DNA of 64,000 bases from Ampelomyces quisqualis (GCA_018398575.1 JAGTXZ010000024.1:1860001-1924000), one strand, 5' to 3'. Shown: positions 21,346-31,857, numbered from the stretch's first letter. The notes: generated by a model not told the origin, from the sequence alone. Numbers and translations: made by a program.

Positions 21346-23391
21346 ATGCTCCAACTCACTTCGTCACGACTACCTGGTGTTTCCTTGCTCGAGGTGCGAT
21401 ACACGAGCCCTGAATACGCGCGATGGCGGCGTAGTCTCAAGTTTGCTCTCGAAGCAAAGGGCAGCTGGAAATACTGCAATGGCCATTGCACGATGCCCAT
21501 GCCTGAAGCTGGAGCGACATCACCAACCGGATCCACAGCAAACTTGCAACCAAGTCTACTGGAGGAACGTAGGGAATGGGCGAAGCATGATCGTGAAGTT
21601 AAGCTTGATCTCTTCCTATCGTTGGCGGAAGAGGTAGTGTTCGAAGTGTTCGAAGTTGGTCCATTATTGCCGCCATCCAACATGAATGCGCAAGAGATGT
21701 TGGAGACCATCGACGAGCACTTTCAAGTGTTCAAGTTTGAAGCATATCACCACGCATTCTGCCACTTTCTCAACCTGCATATCGACCAGTTTCCTTCAAT
21801 TGAGGATTTCAACCAAGAATATCTGAACGCCATGGAGGATCTTCTCGACCACGGCCATCCGCTATCAAATACCCAGGCTTGCAGCGCATACTTTTCTAAG
21901 CTTCGCTGCACCCAAAATCCTTGGGTCGCACAGAAATTGGCTGAGTGGGATGTACAGACTACCGAGGTCGATTGTGTGGAGTTGGTGAAAGAGTCCCCGC
22001 CATGGTCTGTGATCCGCCCATTAGCTACGAAATCGTCTCAAAGCTTCCGAGTCGAATCGATTCCGGAACAATATCTCGAGGATAGCTCGGCGTCTGATAG
22101 CGACCTCCCATCAGACCGATCGGAAGCGTCGACAATCTCGAGCATATCTATGCATTCTCACGATGAGACTTTAGATACCAAGCTATCAAAGGAATTCATA
22201 CCACAGCGACAGGAGTCGGTCATAACTACACGTTCGCAGGAGATCACCATTCGAGCATCAGCAGAAGACATAGCTGAATTGCAGCAACCCCCAGATTTAC
22301 GAAAAGAGCCTGAGAATCTCCTAAGCTCCGCCATACTAGAGCGTGGAAGCTCAAAGGAAAAGGTGCCAGGCTCACTTTTGAGAGACGAAACAGATGCGCC
22401 TCTCCTAGAGTGTCTTGTATCGAGGAAAAGTCTAGCTCAAAAGCCACCTCCTCCACCCGACCGTCCACTTCCACCTCTACCAGCGCAAGCTCAACAACCC
22501 AACGACCCCCAACCTAGCCCACCACCCGTATCCGCGTCGGAAAACTCGTCACAAACTAGTCTATCCACGCTCAAACTCGAGACGACACACCCAACTCTCC
22601 GCCCCCAAGCTCCTCTCCAACTCCACCCAGCCCTCCGCGCCCCCACAACCACAACACTCTTGACAGCAAGCACAGCACCGCCAACCACCATACCAGCCCC
22701 CCAGCTCCTCCCCTCAATCGACACCACACCCCTTTCTTTCCCATTCTGCAGCAACACCAGTACTGACTCCCTCCCCCGGCTCGCAACACCATCCCCTCCC
22801 GCGCCAACAACCTCGACCCCACGGCGCCCCTCCACTTCCTCACCCAACCTCGCCATCCCCTGGCCCTCCACCCCCTCCCTCCCACCCCGCCGCACATTCA
22901 GTCTCGCCGCACCACCCACCCACCAAGCGCCCCCCGGCCTCGCGCAAATCCAACCCGCTCCACCAGCACAGCTACACACTCCCTCGACACGGCAAACCCC
23001 CCTCAACGAATCCCCCTCCTCATCACCCGACGACAACGACGACGAAGAAACCCCCTCCCAAACCCCCCACGACTCAGCCTGGACATACCTCTACGAATCC
23101 AAAGGCGGCTACCTGATTCCCCGCCCCCACCGTCGCGCACCCTCTTTTCCCGCGCGCACATCTCCCCCGGCTGCGCTCCCGGCGCGCGACGCACGTGGGC
23201 CTGCGCTGCGAGGCACGTACGCGGGTGTGCAGGAGTTTGTTGCGCGGATGGGCGGGGACGGGCGAGGTGTGGGGGCGCGACAAGGTCAGCGTGATGGGCG
23301 TCGGGGGGGGGAGACGAAGAAGGAGAAGATGAGGAGTTGGAGTGGTGGGCGTGTGAATCTTGCTCGGTTTAGTGTGGGGAAAATGGGGTAG
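21346..23391 (+). CDS. Gag-like (Copia UBN2-type) protein with long Pro/Ser-rich tail
   Basis: A single intronless frame gives 681 residues from the ATG at 21346; an upstream in-frame TTG at 21295 is not a normal start. The first 210 residues carry YARWRRSLKFALEAKGSWKYC and then a helical region, VFKFEAYHHAFCHFLNL, SIEDFNQEYLNAMEDLL, ACSAYFSKLR and NPWVAQKLAEW. This resembles the gag polypeptide of Ty1/Copia retroelements (UBN2/PF14223-like). No zinc knuckle, protease, integrase or reverse transcriptase follows. Instead there is an acidic and Ser-rich stretch and a low-complexity tail full of Pro (KPPPPPDRPLPPLP), ending in a basic Gly/Arg region. A host gene derived from Gag is the best reading, but the family call rests on pattern only. 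Base composition switches from C-rich (22440-23130) to G-rich (23190-23400) within the frame. Confidence 0.6.
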   Translation: MLQLTSSRLPGVSLLEVRYTSPEYARWRRSLKFALEAKGSWKYCNGHCTMPMPEAGATSPTGSTANLQPSLLEERREWAKHDREVKLDLFLSLAEEVVFEVFEVGPLLPPSNMNAQEMLETIDEHFQVFKFEAYHHAFCHFLNLHIDQFPSIEDFNQEYLNAMEDLLDHGHPLSNTQACSAYFSKLRCTQNPWVAQKLAEWDVQTTEVDCVELVKESPPWSVIRPLATKSSQSFRVESIPEQYLEDSSASDSDLPSDRSEASTISSISMHSHDETLDTKLSKEFIPQRQESVITTRSQEITIRASAEDIAELQQPPDLRKEPENLLSSAILERGSSKEKVPGSLLRDETDAPLLECLVSRKSLAQKPPPPPDRPLPPLPAQAQQPNDPQPSPPPVSASENSSQTSLSTLKLETTHPTLRPQAPLQLHPALRAPTTTTLLTASTAPPTTIPAPQLLPSIDTTPLSFPFCSNTSTDSLPRLATPSPPAPTTSTPRRPSTSSPNLAIPWPSTPSLPPRRTFSLAAPPTHQAPPGLAQIQPAPPAQLHTPSTRQTPLNESPSSSPDDNDDEETPSQTPHDSAWTYLYESKGGYLIPRPHRRAPSFPARTSPPAALPARDARGPALRGTYAGVQEFVARMGGDGRGVGARQGQRDGRRGGETKKEKMRSWSGGRVNLARFSVGKMG

Positions 23392-23691
23392 GTTTTTTTT
23401 TGGGGTTTTCCTTTCCTGGTCGCTTTGTTGGTGTTGCGGAGGCTTTTTTGGCGCTTTGGAAGTTGGGCTATATACCCCCCCTCTCTCCTTTTTTTTGCTT
23501 GTACATTAATAATTGCGAATCGCTGCTGGGCTTGGTGCCGTGATCACAAAGCGTCACTTGACCAGTTGCATAGGAATGACATGTACATGCCGTGTGCATC
23601 CATTTATACTACTTCTTGAGAGCCATCCACTCCTTATGCTGTATGGAATCATCCACTCGTTACATGATTCAGCCACCACTACTGTACACAT

Positions 23692-24939
23692 CTACTGTGT
23701 CTCCCGTACGACCTTGTCGACCGCCTTTGCAAAGTACTCGACGTTGTTGGTGTTCAGACCAGCCATTGAGATACGGCCGTTCTTGGTCATATAGACGTGT
23801 GCATCCTCGCGGATCTTCAGCACCTGCTGCTCAGTCAAGCCTGTGAAGCTGAACATGCCGATCTGGTCTGTGATGTGGTTCCATGTGCCTGGTGTGCCCA
23901 GCTCCTCGAGCTTGCTGCGGAGAGCCGTGCGCATCTCTTTGATGCGTCCGGACATCTCCTTCAGGTTTGCCTCCCACTCGGCGAACAGCTTGGGGTCGTT
24001 GAGGACGGTCGAAGCGATACGGGCACCATAGGCGGGAGGGTTTGAGATCTCGGAGCGCTGGAGGATGGCGAGCTGCGAGGCGACGCGCTTGACAGTTGAC
24101 TCGGCGTCGGAGGCTGGTGAGGTGACGAAGTGGAAGCAGCCTGCACGCTCGCCGTACAGACCAAAGTTTTTTGCATATGACTGTGCGATGCAGAGCTCGA
24201 AGCCCTGCTCGATGAAGTAGCGGATAGCCCAGCCGTCGCGGGCCAGGTCGCCAGAGGCAAACCCTTGGTAGGCCGTATCGAAGAAGGGAAAGTGCTTCTT
24301 CGCCCTGATCACCGCGGCGATCTTCTTCCACTGGTCCTGGGTCGGGTCAACGCCCGTGGGGTTGTGGGCGCAGGCGTGGAGCAGGATGATGCTGCCCTCG
24401 GGGGCGTCCTGGATGGTGCTGACCATGCCGTCGAAGTCGAGGCCCTTGGTGTTGTGGGAAAAGTAGGGGTATGTCTTGTACGGCAGGCCGACGTTGGAGA
24501 AGATCTGGAAGTGGTTCGCCCAGGTTGGGTCGGAGAAGTAGGCGAGCTTGTCGGAGCCCTTGTTGTAGAACTTGGCGAGGAAGAGAGCGCCCAAGTGGAC
24601 GGCGCCGGTGCCGGAGATGGTCTGCAAGCTGGTGACGCGCTTCTCCTGGATGGCGGGGCTGTCGCCGCCGAGGACGAGCTTCTGCGAGGCGGCCGTGAAC
24701 TCTGCGAGGCCGGCGATGGGCAGGTACTCGTGGTTGAGGTCGGGGTCGTTGCGGAGCAGGTCGTCGGCCTTCTTGACCACGGGCAGGACCCAGGGCTTCG
24801 CGTTGTTGTCGCGGTAGGCTCCGATGCCCAAGTCGACCTTCCTGGCGTCTCCGTCGCGGCGGTAGGCGGCCATCAGCCCGAACAGCGGGTCCTCGGGCGC
24901 CTGGGGGACGGCGGTGGCGTCGAAAGCGGTGGCAGCCAT
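23692..24939 (-). CDS. Aspartate aminotransferase
   Basis: An intronless gene of 415 residues from the ATG at 24939. The enzyme is a PLP-dependent fold-type I transaminase that interconverts aspartate plus 2-oxoglutarate and oxaloacetate plus glutamate. It reads AFDATAVPQAPEDPLFGLMA at the start, typical of cytosolic fungal AAT. Active-site features include SGTGAVHLGALFL, HACAHNPTGVDPT, FPFFDTAYQGFASGD and the PLP lysine in SYAKNFGLYGERAG (Lys near 257). RISMAGLN near the C-terminus carries the substrate-carboxylate arginine. The frame stays open for about 350 bp upstream, and an in-frame ATG at 25038 would add 33 residues rich in Ser, Pro and Arg without acids. A dual-targeted form is therefore possible. 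It converges on the Gag-like gene, with 300 bp between stop codons. Confidence 0.95.
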   Translation of the reverse strand: MAATAFDATAVPQAPEDPLFGLMAAYRRDGDARKVDLGIGAYRDNNAKPWVLPVVKKADDLLRNDPDLNHEYLPIAGLAEFTAASQKLVLGGDSPAIQEKRVTSLQTISGTGAVHLGALFLAKFYNKGSDKLAYFSDPTWANHFQIFSNVGLPYKTYPYFSHNTKGLDFDGMVSTIQDAPEGSIILLHACAHNPTGVDPTQDQWKKIAAVIRAKKHFPFFDTAYQGFASGDLARDGWAIRYFIEQGFELCIAQSYAKNFGLYGERAGCFHFVTSPASDAESTVKRVASQLAILQRSEISNPPAYGARIASTVLNDPKLFAEWEANLKEMSGRIKEMRTALRSKLEELGTPGTWNHITDQIGMFSFTGLTEQQVLKIREDAHVYMTKNGRISMAGLNTNNVEYFAKAVDKVVRETQ

Positions 24940-25260
24940 GGGGGCGAGGTGCGTGGATATCTGGGAGAGTCGGGAGTGGGAGGAGGCCGAGGTGGGCGGT
25001 GTTCGCGAGGGAGCGGGAGAGGACGGTGGGTGTGGCATGAGTGCAGAGTGCCGACTCGCGCTAACCCCGCGCCGTGCTTCTGGGGTATGGCGGTGTCTTG
25101 CCGGGGTGGGGGATGTGGAGAACGGGCAACAGAGTGCGGGCTGGAGGCGACGGAGAGGCGACGGAGAGGCGACGCAGAGACTTGACGTCGCAAGCCATGA
25201 TTCGATAGCCCCGGGTCGCTTTCTTACTGTACGCTGGCTGTCGGCAATGCGGCCGCTGTC

Positions 25261-25625
25261 ACATGCACAGGAAAACAACGGCACCACGTCACGTGTGTGG
25301 CTCTGCCCTGTCTGCCATGTCTGTCATGTCTGTCATGTCTGCCATGTCTGTCATGTCTGCCATGTCATATCAACAGGTCCCAGAGAACGAGCGTCGTGCA
25401 AAAGGCCCACGTCGACCAGAAGACCAGTTGCGCTGTGCTTGTCGCCCGCTGGACATGCACAGGAAAACAATGGACCACGTCACGTGTGCGGCTCTGCCAT
25501 GTCTGCCATGTCGGCCATGTCGGCCATGTCATATCAACAGGTCCCACAGAACAAGCGTCGTGCAAAAGGCACACGTCGACCAGAAGACCAGTTGCGCTGT
25601 GCTCCGTCGCTCCGTCGCCCGCCTG
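25261..25625. repeat. Tandem duplication including the last Ufe1 exon segment
   Basis: Two direct copies lie head to tail: about 25261-25452 and 25453-25625. Each starts ACATGCACAGGAAAACAA, passes through CACGTCACGTGTG, and has a short array of 9-bp units (CTGTCATGT, CTGCCATGT, CGGCCATGT). Then come CATATCAACAGGTCCCA and the CGTCGACCAGAAGACCAGTT block. The right copy contains the stop codon and membrane-anchor codons of the SNARE gene that ends at 25529. The left copy holds a second version of them. The copies differ by a few substitutions and in the number of 9-bp units. Confidence 0.9.
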
Positions 25626-26669
25626 AGCTCCTTGTTGCCGCTCCCGACATTTTCCGTCGTCGAGAATGAGTCCGCCACCAGCTGATCAATGTGCGCGGCC
25701 TGTACGCTGAGGTTGTTGGCGAGCGTCGTCTGCAGTTCCGAGATGTCGAGTAGCGACTTCTCCGTCGCCCTGCATCTTGTTAGCACGTGCGCGCGCCATG
25801 CTGGCGGACGGGAGCACATACCGGACCTTGTCCAGCTGGTCTTCGTACTGCCTGAGCATGTCCTGGTTCTCCTGCGCGAAGAGCTGCAGCTGCTCCGCGC
25901 CGAGCTGCTTCTCAATGACCCCACTCGACTCGGCCTGCGCCTCGCTCGTCTCCCCGCCATAGTCGGCCGCCGAGGGTCCTGACGTCCTCGCCTTGTAGAG
26001 CACGCTCTTGCTCTTCTCCACCTCGCGCATGAGCCTGATTTCCATCATGGCGCTTTGGAAGCGGCCACATTCCTCCAGCTGCTTCTGCAGGGACCAGATG
26101 ATGCTTTCGCGGTGTGCTTTGATGGTGTTCGCCTTGGCCTCCTCGAGCTCTTCTGCCACACTCTTCGCCGTCATGGCCCCTCCCGCGGCCCATCGTCCCA
26201 GCGCACCCAAGCCCTGCTTCGCACGCTTTCGTAGCGCAACCTGCGCCTGCGTCGTCTGTCGAATCTGCTCTGCATCGCGAAGGGTGTTGATGGCGTAATT
26301 CAGCTCCCGCAGTGACTGCTTTGCCGAGGCGTCAATCTCGGTGCGCTCCGTGTCGGTGAGGTGTTTGCCATCTTTGTCGGTCGCTCTCGAGGAACTGGCC
26401 GAGCGCGCGTATTGCCTTCGCCGGGGCGGGTTTGCAGTAGACAGGTAGCTCTGTCTTATCGACTTCAGGTCATTGTGGAGCTTTGCGACGTGACCCCGCT
26501 GTGTCTGTCAGTTGTCGTGTCCCTCGAGCATGCGGCGCGCAACGTGGCCTACAATGCGGTATGCCTCCTTCACAAACTCGTCCAGATCCTCCACGCGGAA
26601 CAGGGATGGCTGCACTGGCTGCCCATCGTGTCTGACCAGCACCTGGTTGAATACGGGCGTGATGTCCAT
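25529..26669 (-). CDS. UFE1: Syntaxin-18/Ufe1-type ER t-SNARE
   Basis: Exons complement(25529..25769, 25822..26498, 26553..26669) give 344 residues. Ufe1 is the ER Qa-SNARE that receives retrograde vesicles from the Golgi. The N-terminus MDITPVFNQVLVRHDGQPV and EFVKEAYRIRGHVAKLHNDL match the N-terminal syntaxin-18 region, followed by SIRQSYLSTA. A coiled-coil SNARE segment ends the protein, with QENQDMLRQYEDQLDKVRAT, SELQTTLANNLSVQAAHID and a C-terminal anchor TAQLVFWSTCAFCTTLVLWD. The intron at 25770..25821 joins DKVR to ATEK, and the intron at 26499..26552 removes a stop. The 3' end lies inside a tandem duplication, so a second copy of the anchor codons exists about 165 bp downstream. The SNARE region is diverged but readable. 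Confidence 0.88.
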
Positions 26670-26845
26670 TGTGGTGCAGCTCTCAGGAACGGGGAACTCG
26701 TTGGCATCGGATGACGATGCTCTCCGCGGGAATGCCCTTGGCCGCTCGCTTAGCTAGTTACCGGTAGCACCGCGAATGACGCCCTTCACCCCAACCATCT
26801 TTTTCCACACACGACCATCGCATCATCTTCATCATGCCTGGCGAA

Positions 26846-27031
26846 CTCCCAATCAGGAAACTGACTGCCCTAAAGAAGCAACTCTCGGCGCAGTTAGATC
26901 GCCTCGGAACTGCTACGGTTTCTTGACTGCCGAAGAATCTGGGCAGTTTTAAGCAACTTTACATGGTCGTAAGCAACTTTGCGCCGGCCCCGAGCACATT
27001 GCTTATGCAGAGGTTACACTGTAGATATCGA
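26846..27031. repeat. Diverged repeat, copy A
   Basis: The segment from CCCAATCAGGAAACTG to ACTGCTACGGTTTCT (26846-26922) matches 30118-30190 over about 75 bp. The segment TTGCTTATGCAGAGGTTACA and onward (27000-27031) matches the complement of 30063-30095. The two blocks keep different relative orientation in the two copies, so this is a rearranged, decayed repeat. A short frame MPGELPIRKLTALKKQLSAQ starts at about 26834, divergent from UFE1, and may be the rest of a gene start. Confidence 0.5.
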
Positions 27032-27502
27032 AAGACTAGTGCATGTTAGCCTCGGTACCCGATTGGACGCGATGAAAGAAGATCCCATGCACACAACGAC
27101 AAACATATCCACAGATCCGGGCCCAGCCGTCGTAAGCTCCATCGTCAAATACAATACGACCACGGGATCTTCACAGCGTGGTTTGCAAACAAGTCTACCA
27201 GCAAACAGTTGCCCCCGGCAATCTTCATCACACCACAAGTGCAAACTCGCTCATGAACACAAATACATGACATGCACGCGGCACCTCACTGTTTGCCTTC
27301 ACGTTGCTTTGCCATCCTGGCATGGCTGTGCGATGTTGTTGGCCAGCTTGTGTTTAATCACCCAATTGATATCAGCCGCAAGTGACAACCGTCTCAGGCT
27401 TCTCGTGCTATGTATAGCCGCCTCGAGGCAGCGAATTCGCCTGATTGGAGACGCTAATGTTCATGTGGAACCTTGCCACGGATCTCCCGCCCACAAAAGT
27501 TT

Positions 27503-27614
27503 CCACTACTCGGGCCCAACGGCGACTCCGTCGTTATTGCAAGCAACAAGCCCGTGTGCTTCGCTCGGGCAACCCTTTCAATGTTTCGGAGAAACCGTTG
27601 GGCCCGAGTAGTGG
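27503..27614. repeat. Perfect 20-bp inverted repeat, 72-bp spacer
   Basis: CCACTACTCGGGCCCAACGG at 27503-27522 is repeated as its exact complement at 27595-27614. Both arms contain GGGCCC. It ends 125 bp before the ATG of the secreted protein at 27740. It could be the ends of a tiny element, a hairpin or a paired regulator site. Confidence 0.85.
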
Positions 27615-27739
27615 TTCTCGATGGATAAGGTGCAGTCGCAGATCATCAGCATATAACAAACCCTCTTCTTCGCATATCATTACTACTTTTTCATCCACTT
27701 CCCAACTACTTTCCGTCCTACCAGACCCCAGCACTTAAA

Positions 27740-28287
27740 ATGCGTTTCTCCACCATCGTCACCCTGCTCCTTCCCACGGCCATCCTTGCAGCGCCCACCG
27801 TCCTCGAGGCCCGAGCCGCCGAGTCTTGCGCTCCATCCTCGTACACCCTGTCCAAATTTATCCTCCAGACATCCGATACCGTCGGCAAGGTCGACTTCGA
27901 GTTCAAGTCTCAATTCGCCAACGCCACTGCCGTCAAGGACGCAATCATCAAAGGCGTCACCTGCCACGCTGAAGGTCCTGTCCTTCCCAACAGCGGAAAC
28001 GTCTGCGGCACGGAGTTTGGATTACAGTTCGACTTGCGCGCTCCGCAGGACAAGGCACACTACCAGATCACGCACTCCTGGCACTGTAACGAGTACGTAT
28101 ATAACTCTGCATTCGATATTTCCACCATACTCATCTGCTCCATAGCGCTCTTTGGATGTCTGGCAATGATGTAACTATCGACCCGCTCGAGTGCTCCGAG
28201 GATGACGGCCTGCGTACCTGCACGTCCCCTGGTCCCCAAACTATTGTACCACAGAACGTGCGCCTCGTCTGCAGCAGGAGATGCTAG
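27740..28287 (+). CDS. Small secreted cysteine protein (AA1-like)
   Basis: Exons 27740..28092 and 28146..28287 encode 164 residues. A clear signal peptide MRFSTIVTLLLPTAILAAP is followed by an Ala/Arg boundary. The mature part has eight cysteines, including ESCAPSSYTLSKFILQ, GVTCHAEGP, GNVCGTEFG, HWHCNDALWMSG-type context, PLECSEDD and RTCTSPG. The 53-bp intron (GTACGT..CATAG) restores CNDALWMSGNDVTIDPLEC, whereas reading through stops soon after. Length and layout resemble fungal small secreted proteins of the AA1-like (Alt a 1-related) type, but I am not certain of the family. It would be exported and could act at the wall or on a host or substrate; no function can be stated. A perfect inverted repeat lies in its upstream region. 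Confidence 0.82.
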
Positions 28288-31200
28288 CCTGTCCTGTCCG
28301 TCCGGAGTCGCGGAAACAGTGCCCTGTCCAGCTGACCCAAAGATATGCATTGAAACATCTGAATTATTCCATGCCTTTCCTGCAGTGTTGTCTCTCAAAT
28401 ATGGTCAGCCAGCACAAATCCAACTATATGCCCTCTCGCTCACCACACTCGCTGGAAAGTACATGGCGCGAATACATGTATGAATTACACGATACACGTA
28501 AGCCTGACTCGCTCTCAAAACAGCTTGTACACATATCCCACTATTCCCGCACACCTCTTAAACTATCTGCACTCGAAAGCTTCCAAAACGTCTAAGTAAC
28601 CCACTCTCCGTCGCGCATCATACTCTCCGCACCACAACCCCTGCCAGATATCTACACCTCTTGTTTTAAAAAAATCCACAAACACAATCCTCTACCCTCA
28701 CCCAAACTTTACACTACCCAATTCATTCCAACCCCATCCCACCAACCATCCCACAAATCCACACCGACGCTTACACACACACACCCGCGCGCGTAAATCA
28801 AACGACCATCTCAACAACAACACAGCGCACATGATACATATCCCAACAACGTGTTTCTTTCTTTTTTCGTTTCTTTTTCTTTTTCTTTTTCCTTGCCCCC
28901 CTACGCTACTCGAATGCTACCAAGTAAGCAGTGCACATGCACATACACCCACGACACTACTTCCCGGCGCGTACGAGTAAAGTCGTTGCGGGCGCGACGT
29001 GTGCCGTCGAGGCAGCTCCATGGAGTCGGTGGGGGGGTGATGGTTTGTGCTTGTGCTAGGCGTGTGGGATTGGGAGCGAGAGGGTTTGCGTGGGGGATTG
29101 TGGGGGGAGGGGTTGGTGGTGCTGGGTTAAGAAAAGGTTGGGCCTGTGGGGGTTTGGATGTATGTGAGGTTTTTTGCGAGTGGGCTGGTTGGTATGGTTT
29201 GGTTGCTGGAGGTCTCATTGGGAGTATTGTAGTAAGCTGGTGTGGGCAGTGGTTTGGGCTGGTGGCTAGTAGTCTAGTTGTTAGGAGTTCAGCGATTACT
29301 AGTTAGGTTGTTAGTGGTTTCGTTACGAATGGGTTGTTTGCGAGTGGTTGGGTCGCGAGTGCGGTAGTAAAGTGGTCTGGTGATCAGTGGTTTGAAATTG
29401 AAAAATAGGCTGCACTGGAATTATGTGTTGCTGGTATACCTTCTCAGGAAGTAACTGCCAGCAAATTGCCTACAGAAGAGCTGACTGTTGTTGATTTGAC
29501 GGACCTTGGCATGCTAATGAGACAGAGAGCGGCGCCAGGGAACGACACGATCGGATGAGCTGCAGATTTGAGCCTACAGTAGTTGCGAAGCCCTCTAGAT
29601 GATAAGGAGAGCGTTGCATAATTTTGATATTTCGATGTTGGTGCAACAGAAACGATCAACTTTCTTGGACAAGTCGCCGCATTTTCGATACCCTACCGAT
29701 GATTACCGTCATGAGTATAATCTGACTGCTTGACTTGTATTCAGGTAGCTCGGGACTTCTGTTAGCGATAACACCGGCTTTTGTGAAATACCGCTCTGGG
29801 TGTATTGGTGGCTGCAGCGTGCATATACAAGCCTGACAGATATGTACGATGCAAGACACGCTCCGTCCCGGCATCTGCTTTGTCCCGGGTATTGAATTTT
29901 CGACTGGTACCTATGCTGACAGCATCGTCGTTTGGTAATCTTGTACAACGAGCGTGGGGTTGTTGAATTTCAGCCCTTGCACGCCGCAAGCGCAAACGCC
30001 TTATCGAATCTGGACTACCTCAACCCCAGTCCACGTTTCTGGGAGCCCCGAGCAGCGGCACAGGATAGGTATACAGTGTAACCTTTGCAAAAGCAACCCT
30101 TCCCATAAGCAAGCCTCCCAATCAGGAAACTGGCTAACCCAAAGAGACAGCTCTTGGTGTAGATCACCTCCAGAATTGCTACGACTTCTGCTGCAGATGC
30201 TCGTCTGGTCACACCACTTTAGAAGTAATCTTGGTGAGGTTGCTAATTGAATGTCCGAGCTCTTTCAGACAAACTTGTACATTCCCCGCTCGAAGCACGA
30301 CAGTCAATCCTTCAGCAACAGTTTTCGTGGGTACGGTTTCATACATGGTCGTTTGTGAATTGGTCTAGCATGTATGGTTCGGATGACGGGTACTATTCCG
30401 GTACTCTGATGATTGGCCTCATCCAAGTGACCTTGAAAAATGGGTCTTCTAGGGGTTCGGGGTCCACTTCTCATTGTGCCACTAGCGGACGTTGACCGGC
30501 ACATGGATTATTTTGAGGATAACGCGGCGAAGCAAAATTATCAAAGTCACGACCCAGTCCTGATGTGCTCGTCAATTGAGTCACTTCACTCAATCCGCGT
30601 AAGCCTTAGGGAAGATGAGGTTAACCATCTCATAATGCAGCTGTTGGCTCTGTCTTTGCTGTCATCATCATCTGCGAGAAGATAACCCTCCATGAATGAA
30701 TCGCAAACGCGTTTCGCTTGACTACATGCATACCGTAGGGCGCCGCTAAGGATATTGTTGGGTTACATGAAGCTGGTTAGACTGGGCAGCAGAAGTGCCC
30801 CTCCATAAGCATCATCACTGGGGAGGCCACGCGGACTAGAAAGGTCGCCAACAGTGAAGGCGCCGTTTTGTTGATGCACTGCATGGATGTACATACCATG
30901 TGGTGCAATGGCTGCGTCCAGGTTGCATGCTTCCAAGGTCCTTTTTTCACACGTTGTGCCACGCTTGACGTAAAGAGTCTCGTGAGCCGGCTTTTGATGT
31001 ATCGCTTGTTCTCAATTCGGATGTAAAGGCTAGGTTTCGCGACGCACCTCTAGGTTGATTTTGTCCTGTTGGTGCCATATGTACACACGAAGGAGGTGAC
31101 ACCAAAATTAGCTAAACCCAACGAGTTGTGAAACGATCCCTCTCTGATTGCCACATCGCTGCTCTTGACAAGGACAACTCGCCGCAGCCGGTGGCCATGA

Positions 31201-31857
31201 AGCATCCTGGAGGTACCTGAAATGTGACATCTGTCAAAAAACGTGGGTACTGGCTTGGAGTGTAGGGCCGATGCCGCAAATTGGCGGCTGGGGTTTGAAG
31301 ATTAGCACATCTCGGTACGGTAGTCGCGGGAGACTTACCAACAAAGCTATCCGCCCAGACGTCAAAGTGTGAGACCAATCGCATGCCGACCAGGATGTTG
31401 CAGATGGTTGCAGGCCAGACCGCACCTGTTTCTGGAATAAATCGAAACGGCTTCAGCACCGGGCAAGTCCTTAGTGTAGCCATGGTACGTTTCTTATAGA
31501 CTCTACTCAGCACAGCTGCGGAGTGTCATGCGTGCCGGGGCTAAAGACATCGACGCGATTACCAGCAGCTCAATTCGTTGCACAGCAGCGGTGGCCGTAA
31601 AACCTAAGCTTTCAGCCATATGGCAGCCACCTATCCTCCCGTCACAGCTCAGCATTGCTTTCTCCTTTTGTAGGCACGCGCCCATGCTGTCCGAGGAAGC
31701 ACTCTTCGTCATCACACCCTCCTATATTTGATTTCTTCGATTTCCACTTTTTTCCAGTAAGGTAACCTTGCATCATAGCCAGCACAGCCAGCACTCGTCT
31801 CCTGGAGCTATATCTTACACTACCACACAATACAAACAAAACATACTTCGAAGCACG
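28288..31857. other. Gene-poor stretch with low complexity and repeat copy B
   Basis: 28600-28830 is C/A-rich on the plus strand. 28853-28895 is a T-rich pyrimidine tract, and 29020-29420 is strongly G/T-rich. Repeat copy B lies at 30063-30190. A minus-strand frame at 31112-31513 (133 codons) has no recognisable domain. I see no supported gene until the FKBP at 31858. Confidence 0.45.
30063..30190. repeat. Diverged repeat, copy B
   Basis: This matches copy A near 26846-27031 in two blocks, one direct (CCCAATCAGGAAACTG onward) and one inverted (ACAGTGTAACCTTTGCA). Identity is roughly 70-75 percent by eye. Neither copy encodes an intact protein. Confidence 0.5.

Noticed and set aside
24265..25185. 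Plus-strand open frame of 306 codons
   Set aside because: It lies wholly antisense to the aspartate aminotransferase gene and its upstream region, and its Gly/Val-rich sequence is what a GC-rich gene gives in reverse.
25290..25370. Array of TGTCATGTC-type units considered as CRISPR or minisatellite coding
   Set aside because: Nine-base units without spacers; it is a simple tandem array inside a larger duplication in a eukaryotic genome.
26979..27611. Plus-strand open frame of 210 codons
   Set aside because: It runs through a diverged repeat and an inverted repeat, with no domain and no codon pattern like its neighbours.
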